A DNA stretch of 64,000 nucleotides from NCBI RefSeq assembly GCF_029201545.1, contig NZ_CP104007.1:1398501-1462500 (forward strand). Reading direction: 5' to 3'. Source of the DNA: Devosia sp. FJ2-5-3 (GTDB lineage: Bacteria > Pseudomonadota > Alphaproteobacteria > Rhizobiales > Devosiaceae). The position numbers were made by a program, and so were the translations under genes. Positions 34,788 to 43,912 of the stretch are shown here, piece after piece. The notes under the pieces are model-generated. The model was not told the DNA's origin, made no database searches, and saw only the letters and a list, made by a program, of their open reading frames with translations. Numbering within the stretch: position 1 is the first letter of the stretch; each line of letters starts with the position of its first letter.

Positions 34788-35533
34788 CCGACCATCCTGC
34801 TGGTCTGGTGCGTCCGGACAGACGTCGCCCCGAGCCGCTTTGGCACCAGGCGGAAATGGCGCTGCGCTATTTGATCGACCGGGGCGAGTGGGCGCCCGGC
34901 ATGCAGATCCCGAATGAAGACAAGCTCTGCGAGATGCTCGGCATTTCTCGGATCACGCTTCGTCATGCGCTGCGTAACCTCGAAGAGGCCGGCATGCTGC
35001 GCCGCGAACATGGGCGGGGCACGTTCGTGCGATCTGCCACCATGGTCGCAGGCGTTCGCGGGCTGACGAGCTTTACCGACGAAATGCAGACCCTGGCGCT
35101 GTCTCCGGGCACGCGCCTGCTCGCCGCGCAGATCATCGGGGCCAGCGGCGCGACCGCCGAGGCGCTGGAAATTGCTGAGGGGGAGGACGTTGTTCAATTG
35201 CGTCGCCTCCGCCTGGGCAATGGCCAGCCTATCGGCATCCAGACCACGCATTTGCCGGCCAGTCGCGTTCCCGGCCTTTTCGAGGCGGCCTCGGAAGTGA
35301 ATTCACTCTATCGCTGGCTCAAGGACAATGCCGGCATCGTCCCGGTCCGGGCCAAGGAAGTCTACCGCGTCGGTGCCGTCGCCAAGGAAGACGCCGGTGA
35401 TCTCGAACTGCCCGCGGGTACGCCCGCCTTCGAGGTCGAGCGCATCACCTTCGACGCACGAAGTCCCTTTGAATTCGCGGTCTCCACCATGCGGGCCGAC
35501 CGCTACGAAATCCGTTCCACTCTTTACGTATAG
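34784..35533 (+). CDS. GntR/HutC-family (UTRA) transcriptional regulator
   Basis: 249 residues. The winged helix (about 25-95) contains 'QIPNEDKLCEMLGISRITLR' and the wing 'REHGRGTFV'. The UTRA ligand domain follows, with 'GEDVVQLRRLRLGNGQPIGI' and 'FEVERITFDARSPFEFAVST', as in NagR and FrlR. UTRA domains sense phosphosugars such as GlcNAc-6-phosphate. GGAGGAGGAC is just before ATG 34784, which overlaps the kinase stop. It probably controls its own operon from a site near 30745. Confidence 0.9.
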   Translation: MTDHPAGLVRPDRRRPEPLWHQAEMALRYLIDRGEWAPGMQIPNEDKLCEMLGISRITLRHALRNLEEAGMLRREHGRGTFVRSATMVAGVRGLTSFTDEMQTLALSPGTRLLAAQIIGASGATAEALEIAEGEDVVQLRRLRLGNGQPIGIQTTHLPASRVPGLFEAASEVNSLYRWLKDNAGIVPVRAKEVYRVGAVAKEDAGDLELPAGTPAFEVERITFDARSPFEFAVSTMRADRYEIRSTLYV

Positions 35534-35552
35534 TCTGAAAGGCAGACCCCTC

Positions 35553-36347
35553 ATGTCGACATTGTTCATCAGCAAGCTTGCGGCCATTGCCGAAAAAGCT
35601 GCAGGCGAAAACGAAGCGGCCTTCGAAGCCGCATCCAAGGCCATGAGCGAGACGCTCGCCAATGGCGGCCTCGTGCACCTCTACGGCTCGGGCCATTCGG
35701 TTCTTCCCGTGCAGGAAACCTACCCGCGCTACGGGTCCTATCTCGGGTTCAACCCGCTGACCGACCCGCGCGTCATGTGGCACAATATTCTGGGCGCCGG
35801 CGGCGTGCGTGAGCTGCTCTGGCTCGAGCGTACCGAGAAATACGCCGAGAAATTCCTCGACCACCAGCCGCTCAATCCCGGCGATACGATCGTCATTTTC
35901 GGCCATTCGGGCAGCAATGCATCGGGCATCGACACGGCGCTCTACGCCAAGGAGCGCGGCCTGACCGTTATCGCGATCACCGCCAAGTCCAACGCCAGCA
36001 AGCCGGCGACCCATTCGTCCGGCAAGCGCCTGCCGCACGCGTCCGACATCGTCATCGATACCGGCGCGCCGGTGGAAGATGCGATCGTCGCCATCGAAGG
36101 CTGGAGCCGTCCGGTTTCCGGTTCATCGACGGTGCTGGCCATGATCATGATGCATGAACTGGTTTCCCGCACGGCGCAGAAGCTGGCCGAGAAGGGGATC
36201 GAGTTGCCGGTGTTCGCGTCCCCGACCATTCCGGGCGTTACGCTGCACGATACCGACATCATCTATGGCCAGTATCGCGAGAAGATGCTCGACGCGCAGT
36301 CCAAGCACCTGCCGCAGTTCAAGAAGACCATGGCCAACGAGGGCTGA
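35553..36347 (+). CDS. SIS-domain phosphosugar-binding protein (UPF0309-like)
   Basis: 264 residues. 'GLVHLYGSGHSVLP' and 'GDTIVIFGHSGSNASGID' are the two SIS loops that bind a phosphosugar; 'AITAKSNASKP' closes the first half. Proteins of this type act as sugar-phosphate isomerases, deaminases or etherases in amino-sugar catabolism. The upstream kinase could make its substrate. It is the last gene of the operon and is followed by a terminator. Confidence 0.87.
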   Translation: MSTLFISKLAAIAEKAAGENEAAFEAASKAMSETLANGGLVHLYGSGHSVLPVQETYPRYGSYLGFNPLTDPRVMWHNILGAGGVRELLWLERTEKYAEKFLDHQPLNPGDTIVIFGHSGSNASGIDTALYAKERGLTVIAITAKSNASKPATHSSGKRLPHASDIVIDTGAPVEDAIVAIEGWSRPVSGSSTVLAMIMMHELVSRTAQKLAEKGIELPVFASPTIPGVTLHDTDIIYGQYREKMLDAQSKHLPQFKKTMANEG

Positions 36348-36372
36348 GGGACGCATTCGGCAATCGTTTGAG

Positions 36373-36404
36373 AGGGGCACGGGCGCTGGCGCGCTCGTGC
36401 CCCT
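36373..36404 (+). terminator. Rho-independent-like terminator after the SIS gene
   Basis: Fourteen-base arms AGGGGCACGGGCGC / GCGCTCGTGCCCCT with one mismatch and loop TGGC, ending in CCCTTTG. The T-run is short, but the stem is strong. It separates the amino-sugar operon from the carotenoid genes. The remaining 127 bases to crtY must hold the crt promoter; I see no clear -35/-10 pair. Confidence 0.65.
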
Positions 36405-36531
36405 TTGCGTCACGAATGACGAACGCCCCGGCCTTGGGCGATCCAAAATCGCTTGCCATGCGTAGACTATTGCACTTGCATGGTGTGGACGCGACGCGAC
36501 CATCGTCGATGCGGCAGGCGGAGGGCTGGAA

Positions 36532-37713
36532 TTGGCGGTTGCGGGGCGCGGTGTCAGGAGGCTTTTGGTGGCCGGCGGCGGATTGGCCGCTGCTCTGATC
36601 GCGCAGCGGCTCAGCCCCTTTCCCAACCTAGAAATCGTCATTCTTGAGGCCGCCAGCGAGCCTTTTGGCGAACACACCTGGTCGTTTCACCTGGCCGATG
36701 TCGGAAAGGCCGATCTTGACTGGATCGATCCGCTTGTTGCCCATCGCTGGGCCGGACAATCGGTGCGTTTTCCGGAGTTTTCCCGGCATCTTCAGTCTGG
36801 ATATGCCACGCTGACGTCTCGGTCTGCCCGGGCGGCGATGTCGCGCCTCGGCAATGTGGAAATTCGCGCCGGCACAGCCGTTTCGGAGGTCTCGCCGGAC
36901 AGCGTCACGCTCGATGGAGGCGAAAAGCTGCCTGCCGATTGTGTGATCGATGCCCGCGGCTATCGCAAGAGCTCTTCACTGGTGCTCGGCTATCAGAAAT
37001 TTGTCGGTCTTGAGGTCGAGACGGCAGAGCCGCACGGCCTTGTCGATCCCGTCATCATGGACGCCTCGGTGGATCAGCTGGATGGCTATCGTTTCGTCTA
37101 TCTCCTGCCGTTTTCGCCCACCCGCGTGCTGATTGAGGACACGCGCTATGCCGATGGCGAAAACCTCGACAAGGCCGAGCTCGAAGCCGCCATCATGGAT
37201 TATGCCCGCCAGCAGGGTTGGACTGTTGCGGAGATCATTCGGCGCGAGCATGGGGTTTTGCCGATTGCGCTTGCCCATGATGCCGAGCGCTTCTGGGCGG
37301 AAGCGCCGGCCGACGTGCCGCAGGCCGGAATGCGGGCTGCGCTGTTTCATCCCACCACCGGATACAGCCTGCCCGAGGCTGTGCGCGTCGCCAATCTGGT
37401 TGCGGATGCCTGGCCCTGCAGCAGCGCGGCGCTTGCCGTCAAGATCAGGGATCACGCCCTCGCGCGGCACCGGGCGCAGCGCTTTTATCGCCTGCTCAAT
37501 CGCATGCTGTTCCTCGCCGCCGAGCCGCATCGCCGACATATCGTCCTGCAGCGTTTTTACCGCCTCCCGCAGCCGCTGATCGAGCGCTTCTATGCCGGGC
37601 AAACAACTCCCGCAGACATGGCTCGCATACTGATCGGCAAGCCCCCGGTGCCGGTCCATCGCGCGCTGGCGTGCTTTTTTGAAAAACCCCTCCTATCTTC
37701 GGAGACATCGTGA
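36532..37713 (+). CDS. crtY: Lycopene beta-cyclase
   Basis: 393 residues, CrtY-type flavoprotein. The dinucleotide loop is 'LLVAGGGLAAALIAQRL', followed by 'FGEHTWSFH', 'VIDARGYRKSS', 'FVGLEVE', 'VDQLDGYRFVYLLPFS' and 'REHGVLPIAL', all landmarks of bacterial CrtY. It folds both ends of lycopene into beta rings to give beta-carotene at the inner membrane. The start is TTG 36532 with GGAGGG 7 bases upstream. The stop overlaps the GTG of crtI, so crtY-crtI-crtB form a tightly coupled operon. Confidence 0.95.
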   Translation: MAVAGRGVRRLLVAGGGLAAALIAQRLSPFPNLEIVILEAASEPFGEHTWSFHLADVGKADLDWIDPLVAHRWAGQSVRFPEFSRHLQSGYATLTSRSARAAMSRLGNVEIRAGTAVSEVSPDSVTLDGGEKLPADCVIDARGYRKSSSLVLGYQKFVGLEVETAEPHGLVDPVIMDASVDQLDGYRFVYLLPFSPTRVLIEDTRYADGENLDKAELEAAIMDYARQQGWTVAEIIRREHGVLPIALAHDAERFWAEAPADVPQAGMRAALFHPTTGYSLPEAVRVANLVADAWPCSSAALAVKIRDHALARHRAQRFYRLLNRMLFLAAEPHRRHIVLQRFYRLPQPLIERFYAGQTTPADMARILIGKPPVPVHRALACFFEKPLLSSETS

Positions 37714-39200
37714 CGACATCAAAGACCGCAGCAGTCATCGGCGCCGGATTTGGCGGCCTGGCTCTGGCCATCCGGCTGCAGAGCGCTGGCATCAAGACGA
37801 CGGTGTTCGAAAAACGCGACAAGCCGGGTGGGCGTGCCTATGTCTATACCGACGACGGCTTTACCTTCGATGCCGGGCCCACGGTGATCACCGATCCCGA
37901 TTGCCTCGATCAGCTGTGGACGATTTCCGGACGCAAGATGGCGGACTATGTCACGCTGCTGCCCGTCGCGCCCTTCTATCAATTGTGCTGGGAAGACGGC
38001 TATCGGTTCGACTACGCCAATGACCAGGCCGAGATCGATCGGCAGATTGGGGCCAAATCACCCGAAGACGTCGAAGGGTACCGTAAATTCCTCGCCTATT
38101 CGGAAGACCTCTTTCGAGAGGGCTATGAGAAGCTCGGGACTGTCCCCTTTCTCAACTTCTTCTCGATGATCAAGGCCGCCCCGCAATTGATGAGGCTCGA
38201 GAGCCACCGGAGCGTCTATTCCAAGGTCAGCCAGTTCATCAAAGACGATCAGCTGCGGCAGGCCTTCAGCTTTCATTCGCTGCTGGTCGGCGGAAATCCG
38301 TTCGAAACGTCGTCGATCTATGGCTTGATCCACGCGCTTGAGCGGCGCGGTGGTGTCTGGTTCGCCAAGGGCGGCACGGGTGCGCTGATCGCCGGAATGG
38401 TCAAACTGTTTGAGGATCTGGGCGGAACGCTCGAACTCAATGCCGAGATCGACCGGATCGAGGGTGGAGCCGACACGGTTACGGGAGTTGCCCTCAAGGA
38501 TGGGCGGCGTTTCAGCTTTGACCAAATCGCCTCAAACGCCGATGTGGTCCACACCTATCGCGACATGATGCGCGGCACGCAGCGTGGCGACGCCAAGGGC
38601 AAGGCGCTGGAAAAGAAGCGTTTTTCCATGTCGCTGTTCGTCGTCTATTTCGGCCTTAAGACGGAGCATCCCGAGCTGAAGCACCACATGGTGCTGTTTG
38701 GTCCGCGCTATCGCGAGCTGATCAAGGACATCTTCCACACCGATGGTCTTGCAGATGATTTCTCGCTCTATCTGCACGCGCCTTCCGTGACCGACGACAG
38801 TCTCGCCCCTCCCGGCCAGAGCGCCTATTACGTGCTGTCACCAGTCCCGCATCTGGGAACTGCCGATATCGACTGGGACGTGGTCGGCCCGCAATATCGT
38901 GACCGGATCCTCAAATACATAAACGACCGCTATATCCCGGGCCTGCTGGACGATCTTGTGACGGTGCGTCACTTCACGCCCTTTGATTTCCGTGACGAAC
39001 TCAATGCGCATCTGGGATCCGCGTTTTCGATCGAGCCGATCCTGACGCAGAGCGCCTGGTTCCGGCCGCACAATCGCGATGACGTCATCGACAACATGTA
39101 TATCGTCGGTGCCGGTACGCACCCGGGGGCCGGCATTCCGGGCGTCGTCGGTTCGGCGAAGGCCACGGCGGGGCTGATGATCGCGGATGCCCATGCATGA
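37710..39200 (+). CDS. crtI: Phytoene desaturase (lycopene-forming)
   Basis: 496 residues. It has the FAD loop 'AVIGAGFGGLALAIRLQSAG', 'EKRDKPGGRAYVY', 'TFDAGPTVITDP' and the C-terminal bacterial phytoene dehydrogenase signature 'YIVGAGTHPGAGIPGVVGSA'. It introduces four double bonds into phytoene to give lycopene. GTG 37710 overlaps the crtY stop (GTGA) and its own stop overlaps crtB (ATGA). Length and motifs indicate an intact enzyme. Confidence 0.96.
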   Translation: MTTSKTAAVIGAGFGGLALAIRLQSAGIKTTVFEKRDKPGGRAYVYTDDGFTFDAGPTVITDPDCLDQLWTISGRKMADYVTLLPVAPFYQLCWEDGYRFDYANDQAEIDRQIGAKSPEDVEGYRKFLAYSEDLFREGYEKLGTVPFLNFFSMIKAAPQLMRLESHRSVYSKVSQFIKDDQLRQAFSFHSLLVGGNPFETSSIYGLIHALERRGGVWFAKGGTGALIAGMVKLFEDLGGTLELNAEIDRIEGGADTVTGVALKDGRRFSFDQIASNADVVHTYRDMMRGTQRGDAKGKALEKKRFSMSLFVVYFGLKTEHPELKHHMVLFGPRYRELIKDIFHTDGLADDFSLYLHAPSVTDDSLAPPGQSAYYVLSPVPHLGTADIDWDVVGPQYRDRILKYINDRYIPGLLDDLVTVRHFTPFDFRDELNAHLGSAFSIEPILTQSAWFRPHNRDDVIDNMYIVGAGTHPGAGIPGVVGSAKATAGLMIADAHA

Positions 39201-40123
39201 GCGACGAAATCATCAGCCGCAGCGAGGAGGCAATCGCCAAGGGGTCGCAGAGCTTTGCGGCTGCGGCGCGCCTCTTCGATCGGCAGACGCGCGATGATGC
39301 CGTCATGCTCTATGCGTGGTGCCGCCATTGCGACGATGTGATCGATGGGCAGACGCTGGGGCACGAGCAGGTCGCAGACTTCCGAAACGGCCAGCAGGCG
39401 CGGCTTGAACAGCTCCGCGCCGAGACAAGCGCGGCTTTGTTGGGTGAGGTCTCGGACAGTTATATTTTCAACGCCCTGCAGCGTGTGGTGGAGCGGCACG
39501 AGATCCCCCATCTCCACCCTCAGGAATTGCTGACCGGCTTCCAGATGGACGTGGAAGACCGTGTCTACGAAACCATCGAGGACACGCTCGAATATTGCTA
39601 CCACGTTGCCGGTGTGGTCGGGGTGATGATGGCCATGATCATGGGTGTGCGGGAGCGCGACGTGCTCGACCGCGCCAGCGATCTCGGCCTTGCCTTCCAG
39701 CTCACCAATATTGCGCGCGATGTGATCGATGATGCGCGCATGGGGCGGGTCTATCTGCCCAGAGAGCTTTTGGCGCGGCACGATATCCGGGAAATCCGAC
39801 CCGACGATCGCGCAGAGTGGCCAAAGCTGCACGCCGCCGCGCTTGAACTGCTGGAACTCGCCGAGGCGTACTACGCCTCTGCCTATCACGGAATGGCCGA
39901 ATTGCCGCCGCGTTCGGCCTGGGCCATCGGTGCGGCCCGGCGGGTCTATCGCGCCATCGGGCAAAAATTGAGGTCAGGCGGGCCGAATGCGTGGGAGCAG
40001 CGCGTCTCTACCTCTCGCAATGAGAAGATGGCGCTTCTGCTCAAGTCCTTGGGAGATGTTGCCTGGACGCGGCTGCCAAGGCGCCAGAGCCCGCGCACCG
40101 GCCTCTGGCAGCGCCCCGCCTAG
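39197..40123 (+). CDS. crtB: Phytoene synthase
   Basis: 308 residues. First aspartate-rich motif 'CRHCDDVIDG' and second 'LTNIARDVIDDARMGRVYLP' bind the Mg-diphosphates of two geranylgeranyl diphosphates; 'YCYHVAGVVGVMMAMIMG' is the conserved squalene/phytoene synthase helix. It condenses GGPP to phytoene, the first committed carotenoid step. Its 3' end overlaps the convergent crtZ gene by 4 bases. Confidence 0.96.
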   Translation: MSDEIISRSEEAIAKGSQSFAAAARLFDRQTRDDAVMLYAWCRHCDDVIDGQTLGHEQVADFRNGQQARLEQLRAETSAALLGEVSDSYIFNALQRVVERHEIPHLHPQELLTGFQMDVEDRVYETIEDTLEYCYHVAGVVGVMMAMIMGVRERDVLDRASDLGLAFQLTNIARDVIDDARMGRVYLPRELLARHDIREIRPDDRAEWPKLHAAALELLELAEAYYASAYHGMAELPPRSAWAIGAARRVYRAIGQKLRSGGPNAWEQRVSTSRNEKMALLLKSLGDVAWTRLPRRQSPRTGLWQRPA

Positions 40124-40647
40124 TGCGTGGCGGGGCGATCTTCGTCCTTGAGAGCCTGTGGGTCATATGAGCGCTTGTTCACTTCAAGCTCCTTGAGCAG
40201 CTTGTCGACTGGCTGGGCATAAACAAAGCCGAACGAGACGCAACCGTCCTTGCCCTGGACAGCATGGTGAAGCCTGTGCGCCTGGTAGACGCGCTTCATG
40301 TATCCCTTGCGCGGAATGTGCTTGAAGGGCCAGCGCTGGTGGACCAGTCCATCATGGAAGAAGAAGTAGAGCATCCCATAGATCGTTACGCCGAGGCCCA
40401 GCCAGGTCAGCGGCCACCAGGCAAAATGACCGAGGGCGAACATGGCGATGGCGACGCCGGCAAAGACCACGGCGTAGAGATCGTTTTTCTCCAGGGCGTC
40501 GTCATGCGGCTCATGGTGGGATTTGTGCCACCCCCAGCCCCATCCGTGCATGATGTGCTCATGCGACCAGGTGGCGAACCACTCCATGAACAGGACGGAA
40601 CCAACCACGAGCCCGGTTGGCACCAGATAGTAGAGAACAGTGTCCAT
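40120..40647 (-). CDS. crtZ: Beta-carotene 3-hydroxylase
   Basis: 175 residues, four-helix membrane di-iron hydroxylase. The histidine clusters HEHIMH (29-34), HKSHH (41-45), 'HDGLVH' and 'HRLHH' are all present. It adds 3-hydroxyls to the beta rings, giving zeaxanthin via cryptoxanthin. GGAGG lies just before the ATG. It is read in the same direction as the ABC-2 pair and crtE, with 66 bases separating it from the permease gene, so it may be the last gene of a crtE-ABC-crtZ transcript. No ketolase (crtW) or glucosyltransferase (crtX) is present in the window. Confidence 0.95.
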   Translation of the reverse strand: MDTVLYYLVPTGLVVGSVLFMEWFATWSHEHIMHGWGWGWHKSHHEPHDDALEKNDLYAVVFAGVAIAMFALGHFAWWPLTWLGLGVTIYGMLYFFFHDGLVHQRWPFKHIPRKGYMKRVYQAHRLHHAVQGKDGCVSFGFVYAQPVDKLLKELEVNKRSYDPQALKDEDRPATH

Positions 40648-40713
40648 TCAGGCCTCCTTCGAGAAACGTCAGAATAATTGGCGCCGACCTCCGGGGCCAG
40701 TGCCGTATGGTCA

Positions 40714-41916
40714 CTAAAGGCGGAGCCGGAGGCGTGATATGACGAGGCTCAGGATCACGCCCACCATGGCGATGCAGATGAGCCATGCCAGTTCCGGGGC
40801 CACCGTCTTGAGCGGCTCGCCGCGCCATAAAATGCCGTGATAGGCTTCGATCGCCCAAGCATTGGGCGTGTACCAGCCAACATCCTGCAGCCAGGGCGGC
40901 ATCATGAAGCGCGGGACCATGGATCCCCCGATCGCCGAGCTGACGAGAACGACGAAGGTGGAGACCGTCTGCGCCTGCTGCTTGCTGGTGCAGGCCGAAG
41001 CCACAGCCAGGCCGAGGCCCGCAGTGGCCGCAGACGCCGATAGGGTCGTCAACAGCCATTCCCCAAGATGGTGGGTGACGTCGACGCGGTAGATCATCGC
41101 CGCGACGAGGAAGATCAACCCCACCTGGAGTACGCCCTGCACCGTGAGGAAAAGGAATTTTCCGAGCACCACAACGTCGGTTCCTGCCGGGCCGACAGCG
41201 ATCCGGTCCACGATACCGGAATGTCTCTCCTCGATCAGCGTGGCGGCGCCCTGCATTGCAGAAAACAACAGGAACAGGATGGCGACGGCTCCGGCATAAT
41301 AGCTGATCGTCGCGCCGGACGAGGTCGCCGAGCCGATATTCTGCAAGGTGATGAGGCCCGGTGCCGCATCAAAACTCGCCGCATCGTCGCTTATGGCCGC
41401 GAGTGCTGCGTCAAGCTGGGCCTGCTGCTCGGGCCGAAAGCCCCCGACCAATTGGCCAATGAGCGGGGCCGTGCGGGAAACGCCGATCTCAGGCAGGTTC
41501 AGGGCGATAAGGTTCTGGACCTGGCCCGAGAGGCTGGCCCCGGCGATCACTTTGGCGGGGTCGACCAGAACAATGATGGGGGAGGAGGCGCCATCCTCCA
41601 GATCACCCGACACAAACAGGCCGACATCGGCCCGGCCGGTCTCCACCATGCGGGCGACATCGTCACGATCGCTAAGGCGTCCGGCTATCACACGAAGGCT
41701 GATGTCGTCGCGAAGGGCGGCTTCAAGCCGCTGAATTATAGGCGTATCGGCCTCTGCGCCATAGGCGACGTGGAGGCGCATTTCTTCCCCGTTCGAGCCG
41801 GAGAAAATGGCCGCGAAGATGATGAATATGATCGGGGGCAAGAGAAATGCCAGGGCGAGCGCGCCGCGATCGCGGATCACGCTGAGCGCCATGACGCGAA
41901 GCATGGAAAGGATCAA
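40714..41916 (-). CDS. ABC-2 type transporter permease
   Basis: 400 residues. The N-terminal helix ('GALALAFLLPPIIFIIFAAIF') is followed by a large soluble periplasmic domain of about 170 residues and then five hydrophobic segments ('SYYAGAVAILFLLFSAMQGAA', 'LFLTVQGVLQVGLIFLVAAM', and others). 'LIEERHSGIVDRIAVGPA' is the ABC-2 coupling motif. This is the layout of YhhJ/YbhR-type exporters, which move hydrophobic molecules outwards. It is coupled to the ATPase gene by a 4-base overlap and placed between crtE and crtZ, so the cargo may be a carotenoid or its precursor. Confidence 0.9.
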   Translation of the reverse strand: MILSMLRVMALSVIRDRGALALAFLLPPIIFIIFAAIFSGSNGEEMRLHVAYGAEADTPIIQRLEAALRDDISLRVIAGRLSDRDDVARMVETGRADVGLFVSGDLEDGASSPIIVLVDPAKVIAGASLSGQVQNLIALNLPEIGVSRTAPLIGQLVGGFRPEQQAQLDAALAAISDDAASFDAAPGLITLQNIGSATSSGATISYYAGAVAILFLLFSAMQGAATLIEERHSGIVDRIAVGPAGTDVVVLGKFLFLTVQGVLQVGLIFLVAAMIYRVDVTHHLGEWLLTTLSASAATAGLGLAVASACTSKQQAQTVSTFVVLVSSAIGGSMVPRFMMPPWLQDVGWYTPNAWAIEAYHGILWRGEPLKTVAPELAWLICIAMVGVILSLVISRLRLRL

Positions 41917-42851
41917 AGAGCTGCCCCCGCGTCGCGCGTCAGCCGTACAAACAGGCTGTCGAGGCCCGGCTCCCGGAAGCGGATTTCGCGGGTCTCGATG
42001 CCCGCATTGTTGAGTGCAATCGACAATCGCTCGAGCGAGTGGGAACTCGCTCCGGTCAGCATGATCCAGCTATAGCCGCCCTTGAGGGGGCTGAAACCGG
42101 CTTTGTGCAGGATTGCCGACTGATCCGCGGACGCCTGATGGCGCAACTCGAGAATAACCTCCCGGCGCGTGCCGAAGGCCTCGGCAATCAGGTCCCGCGG
42201 CTTGCCCTGAGGGCTGATCCTGCCGTCGCGGAGGAAGCCAACCGTGGTGCAAAGGGTCTCGGCCTGGTCGAGGTCGTGGGTGGTCAAGAGTATCCCCATT
42301 CCAGCGTGGCTAAGGTGGACGAGAACATCATGCAGTACATTTCGCGCCTCCACATCGACGCCGACTGTAGGCTCGTCGAGGATGAGCAGGTCAGGGTGAT
42401 GAAGAATTGCGGCGGCAATATTGACCCGGCGCTTCCATCCTCCCGAAAGGATATCCACGCGCTCGTCGATACGGCCACCAATATCGGTGGCATGGCCGGC
42501 CCAATCGATCGCTTCTTCCGTGTCTGCGGCGGAAAGTCCCGACAGGCGTCCAAAGACCTGGAGATTTTCGCGAACGGTGAGGTGTGGGTAAAGCGCCAGT
42601 TCCTGGGGTACGAGGCCGATATGGCGCACGCTCTTTTTGCCGGTTAGTCCCGCTACTTGTATGTGTCCGGAGGTGGCGCGAACCCGCCCGCATATGGTGC
42701 GGATGAGCGTGGTTTTTCCGGCGCCGTTCGGCCCCAGAAGCCCAAAAATCTCCGACCGGGCGAGTTTGAGGTTGAGGCCATTCAGGACATCGCGTTGTCC
42801 GTAGCGCACTGACAGATCGGCCACTTCAAGTGGCTTTGCATCACCCAGCAT
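41913..42851 (-). CDS. ABC-2 transporter ATPase
   Basis: 312 residues. Walker A 'GLLGPNGAGKTTLIR', signature 'LSGGWKRRVNIAAA' (the usual Q is W), Walker B 'LLILDEPTVGVD' and H-loop 'LLTTHDLDQA' mark a CcmA/NodI-type exporter ATPase. A C-terminal domain of about 80 residues follows. It overlaps crtE by 11 bases at its start and the permease by 4 bases at its end, so crtE, ATPase and permease are one transcription unit. Confidence 0.92.
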   Translation of the reverse strand: MLGDAKPLEVADLSVRYGQRDVLNGLNLKLARSEIFGLLGPNGAGKTTLIRTICGRVRATSGHIQVAGLTGKKSVRHIGLVPQELALYPHLTVRENLQVFGRLSGLSAADTEEAIDWAGHATDIGGRIDERVDILSGGWKRRVNIAAAILHHPDLLILDEPTVGVDVEARNVLHDVLVHLSHAGMGILLTTHDLDQAETLCTTVGFLRDGRISPQGKPRDLIAEAFGTRREVILELRHQASADQSAILHKAGFSPLKGGYSWIMLTGASSHSLERLSIALNNAGIETREIRFREPGLDSLFVRLTRDAGAAL

Positions 42852-43767
42852 CAGAGGCGAGCTTGCTCTTGAAGTATTTCGCGATCAAGGCCTGAATGGG
42901 TGCGGAGTTGACGCCGCTGGAGATCAAGGCAGCATCGGCTGCGGCAAGATGTTCCTCGCAGGTGAGGCGCGCCTGGCGGGCGCCGAATATTGATACCAGA
43001 GTGGCCTTCCCCTCGTCCTTGTTCACGTCTTTGCCGATGAGTTTGGGGTCGGCCGACTTGTCGAGAAGGTCGTCCGCGGTCTGAAACGCCAGTCCCAGAT
43101 GGCGTGCGAACCGGCGGACATGATCAATGCGATCCTCCGGCATGTCGGCAAGGACGGCGCCCATTTCAGCGGACGCGACAAAGAGTGTGCCGGTCTTGAG
43201 CCAGTTGAGGTTTTCAATTTCATGCTCGCCCACGAGGCTCGCCCGCCCATTGATGTCGATTTCCTGGCCGGCGACGAGCCCGTTCTGCCCCACGGCATCC
43301 GAGAGAATTGCTGCCAGGCGGGTCCGGGCGGCGGCCGGAATTTCGAGCTCCGAGATCACACCAAACGCGCGGCTCAGGAGTGCTATCGCGCTCAGGATGG
43401 CCGTCGCCTGGCCAAAGGCGACGTGGCTGGATGGCCGTTCGCGTCGCATGCGAGCGTCGTCCATGCAGGGGAGATCGTCCAGGACCAAGGAGGCGGTATG
43501 GACCATTTCCACAGCACATCCCAAGGTCAGGGCGGCCTCTTCCAGATCGGGATCGGGATCGGCGATCATGTAGAGGAGGACGGGGCGAAGACGCTTGCTC
43601 GGCGCCAGAAGAGCATGCCTCATTGCCGCCGCCAGATTTGCGGGCATCGCCTCCGAACCCTCGATCATCCGCTCAAGACAGGCGTCGACGCGATCGCGAA
43701 TTGAGCGTGCGTCTTCAACGGCTTGTCCACCCGTGCGCGCCCCTTCGATGCAATTCCTAGGGATCAT
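42841..43767 (-). CDS. crtE: Geranylgeranyl diphosphate synthase
   Basis: 308 residues, trans-prenyltransferase. The first aspartate motif DDLPCMDD (97-104) and the second 'QTADDLLD' bind the Mg-diphosphates; 'LAPSKRLRPVLLYM' and 'GQEIDING' are further family blocks. In a crt locus it makes GGPP from IPP and FPP/DMAPP for crtB. It is the first gene of the minus-strand unit and divergent from idi, with 145 bases between starts; no clear promoter hexamers were found there. Confidence 0.92.
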   Translation of the reverse strand: MIPRNCIEGARTGGQAVEDARSIRDRVDACLERMIEGSEAMPANLAAAMRHALLAPSKRLRPVLLYMIADPDPDLEEAALTLGCAVEMVHTASLVLDDLPCMDDARMRRERPSSHVAFGQATAILSAIALLSRAFGVISELEIPAAARTRLAAILSDAVGQNGLVAGQEIDINGRASLVGEHEIENLNWLKTGTLFVASAEMGAVLADMPEDRIDHVRRFARHLGLAFQTADDLLDKSADPKLIGKDVNKDEGKATLVSIFGARQARLTCEEHLAAADAALISSGVNSAPIQALIAKYFKSKLASDAG

Positions 43768-43912
43768 CCCGCGTACCCCGGCTTGGAAATGCAGGAGAAG
43801 TGAACCAGAAACGCCGCTACAACGTAAGAGCCAAAGTTATCTGGCCGGGACAAGAAATCGGATGCCCCCGCTCGAAATCTATCGCAGGCTGTCATGCTGA
43901 AGAGGCCCCTCA

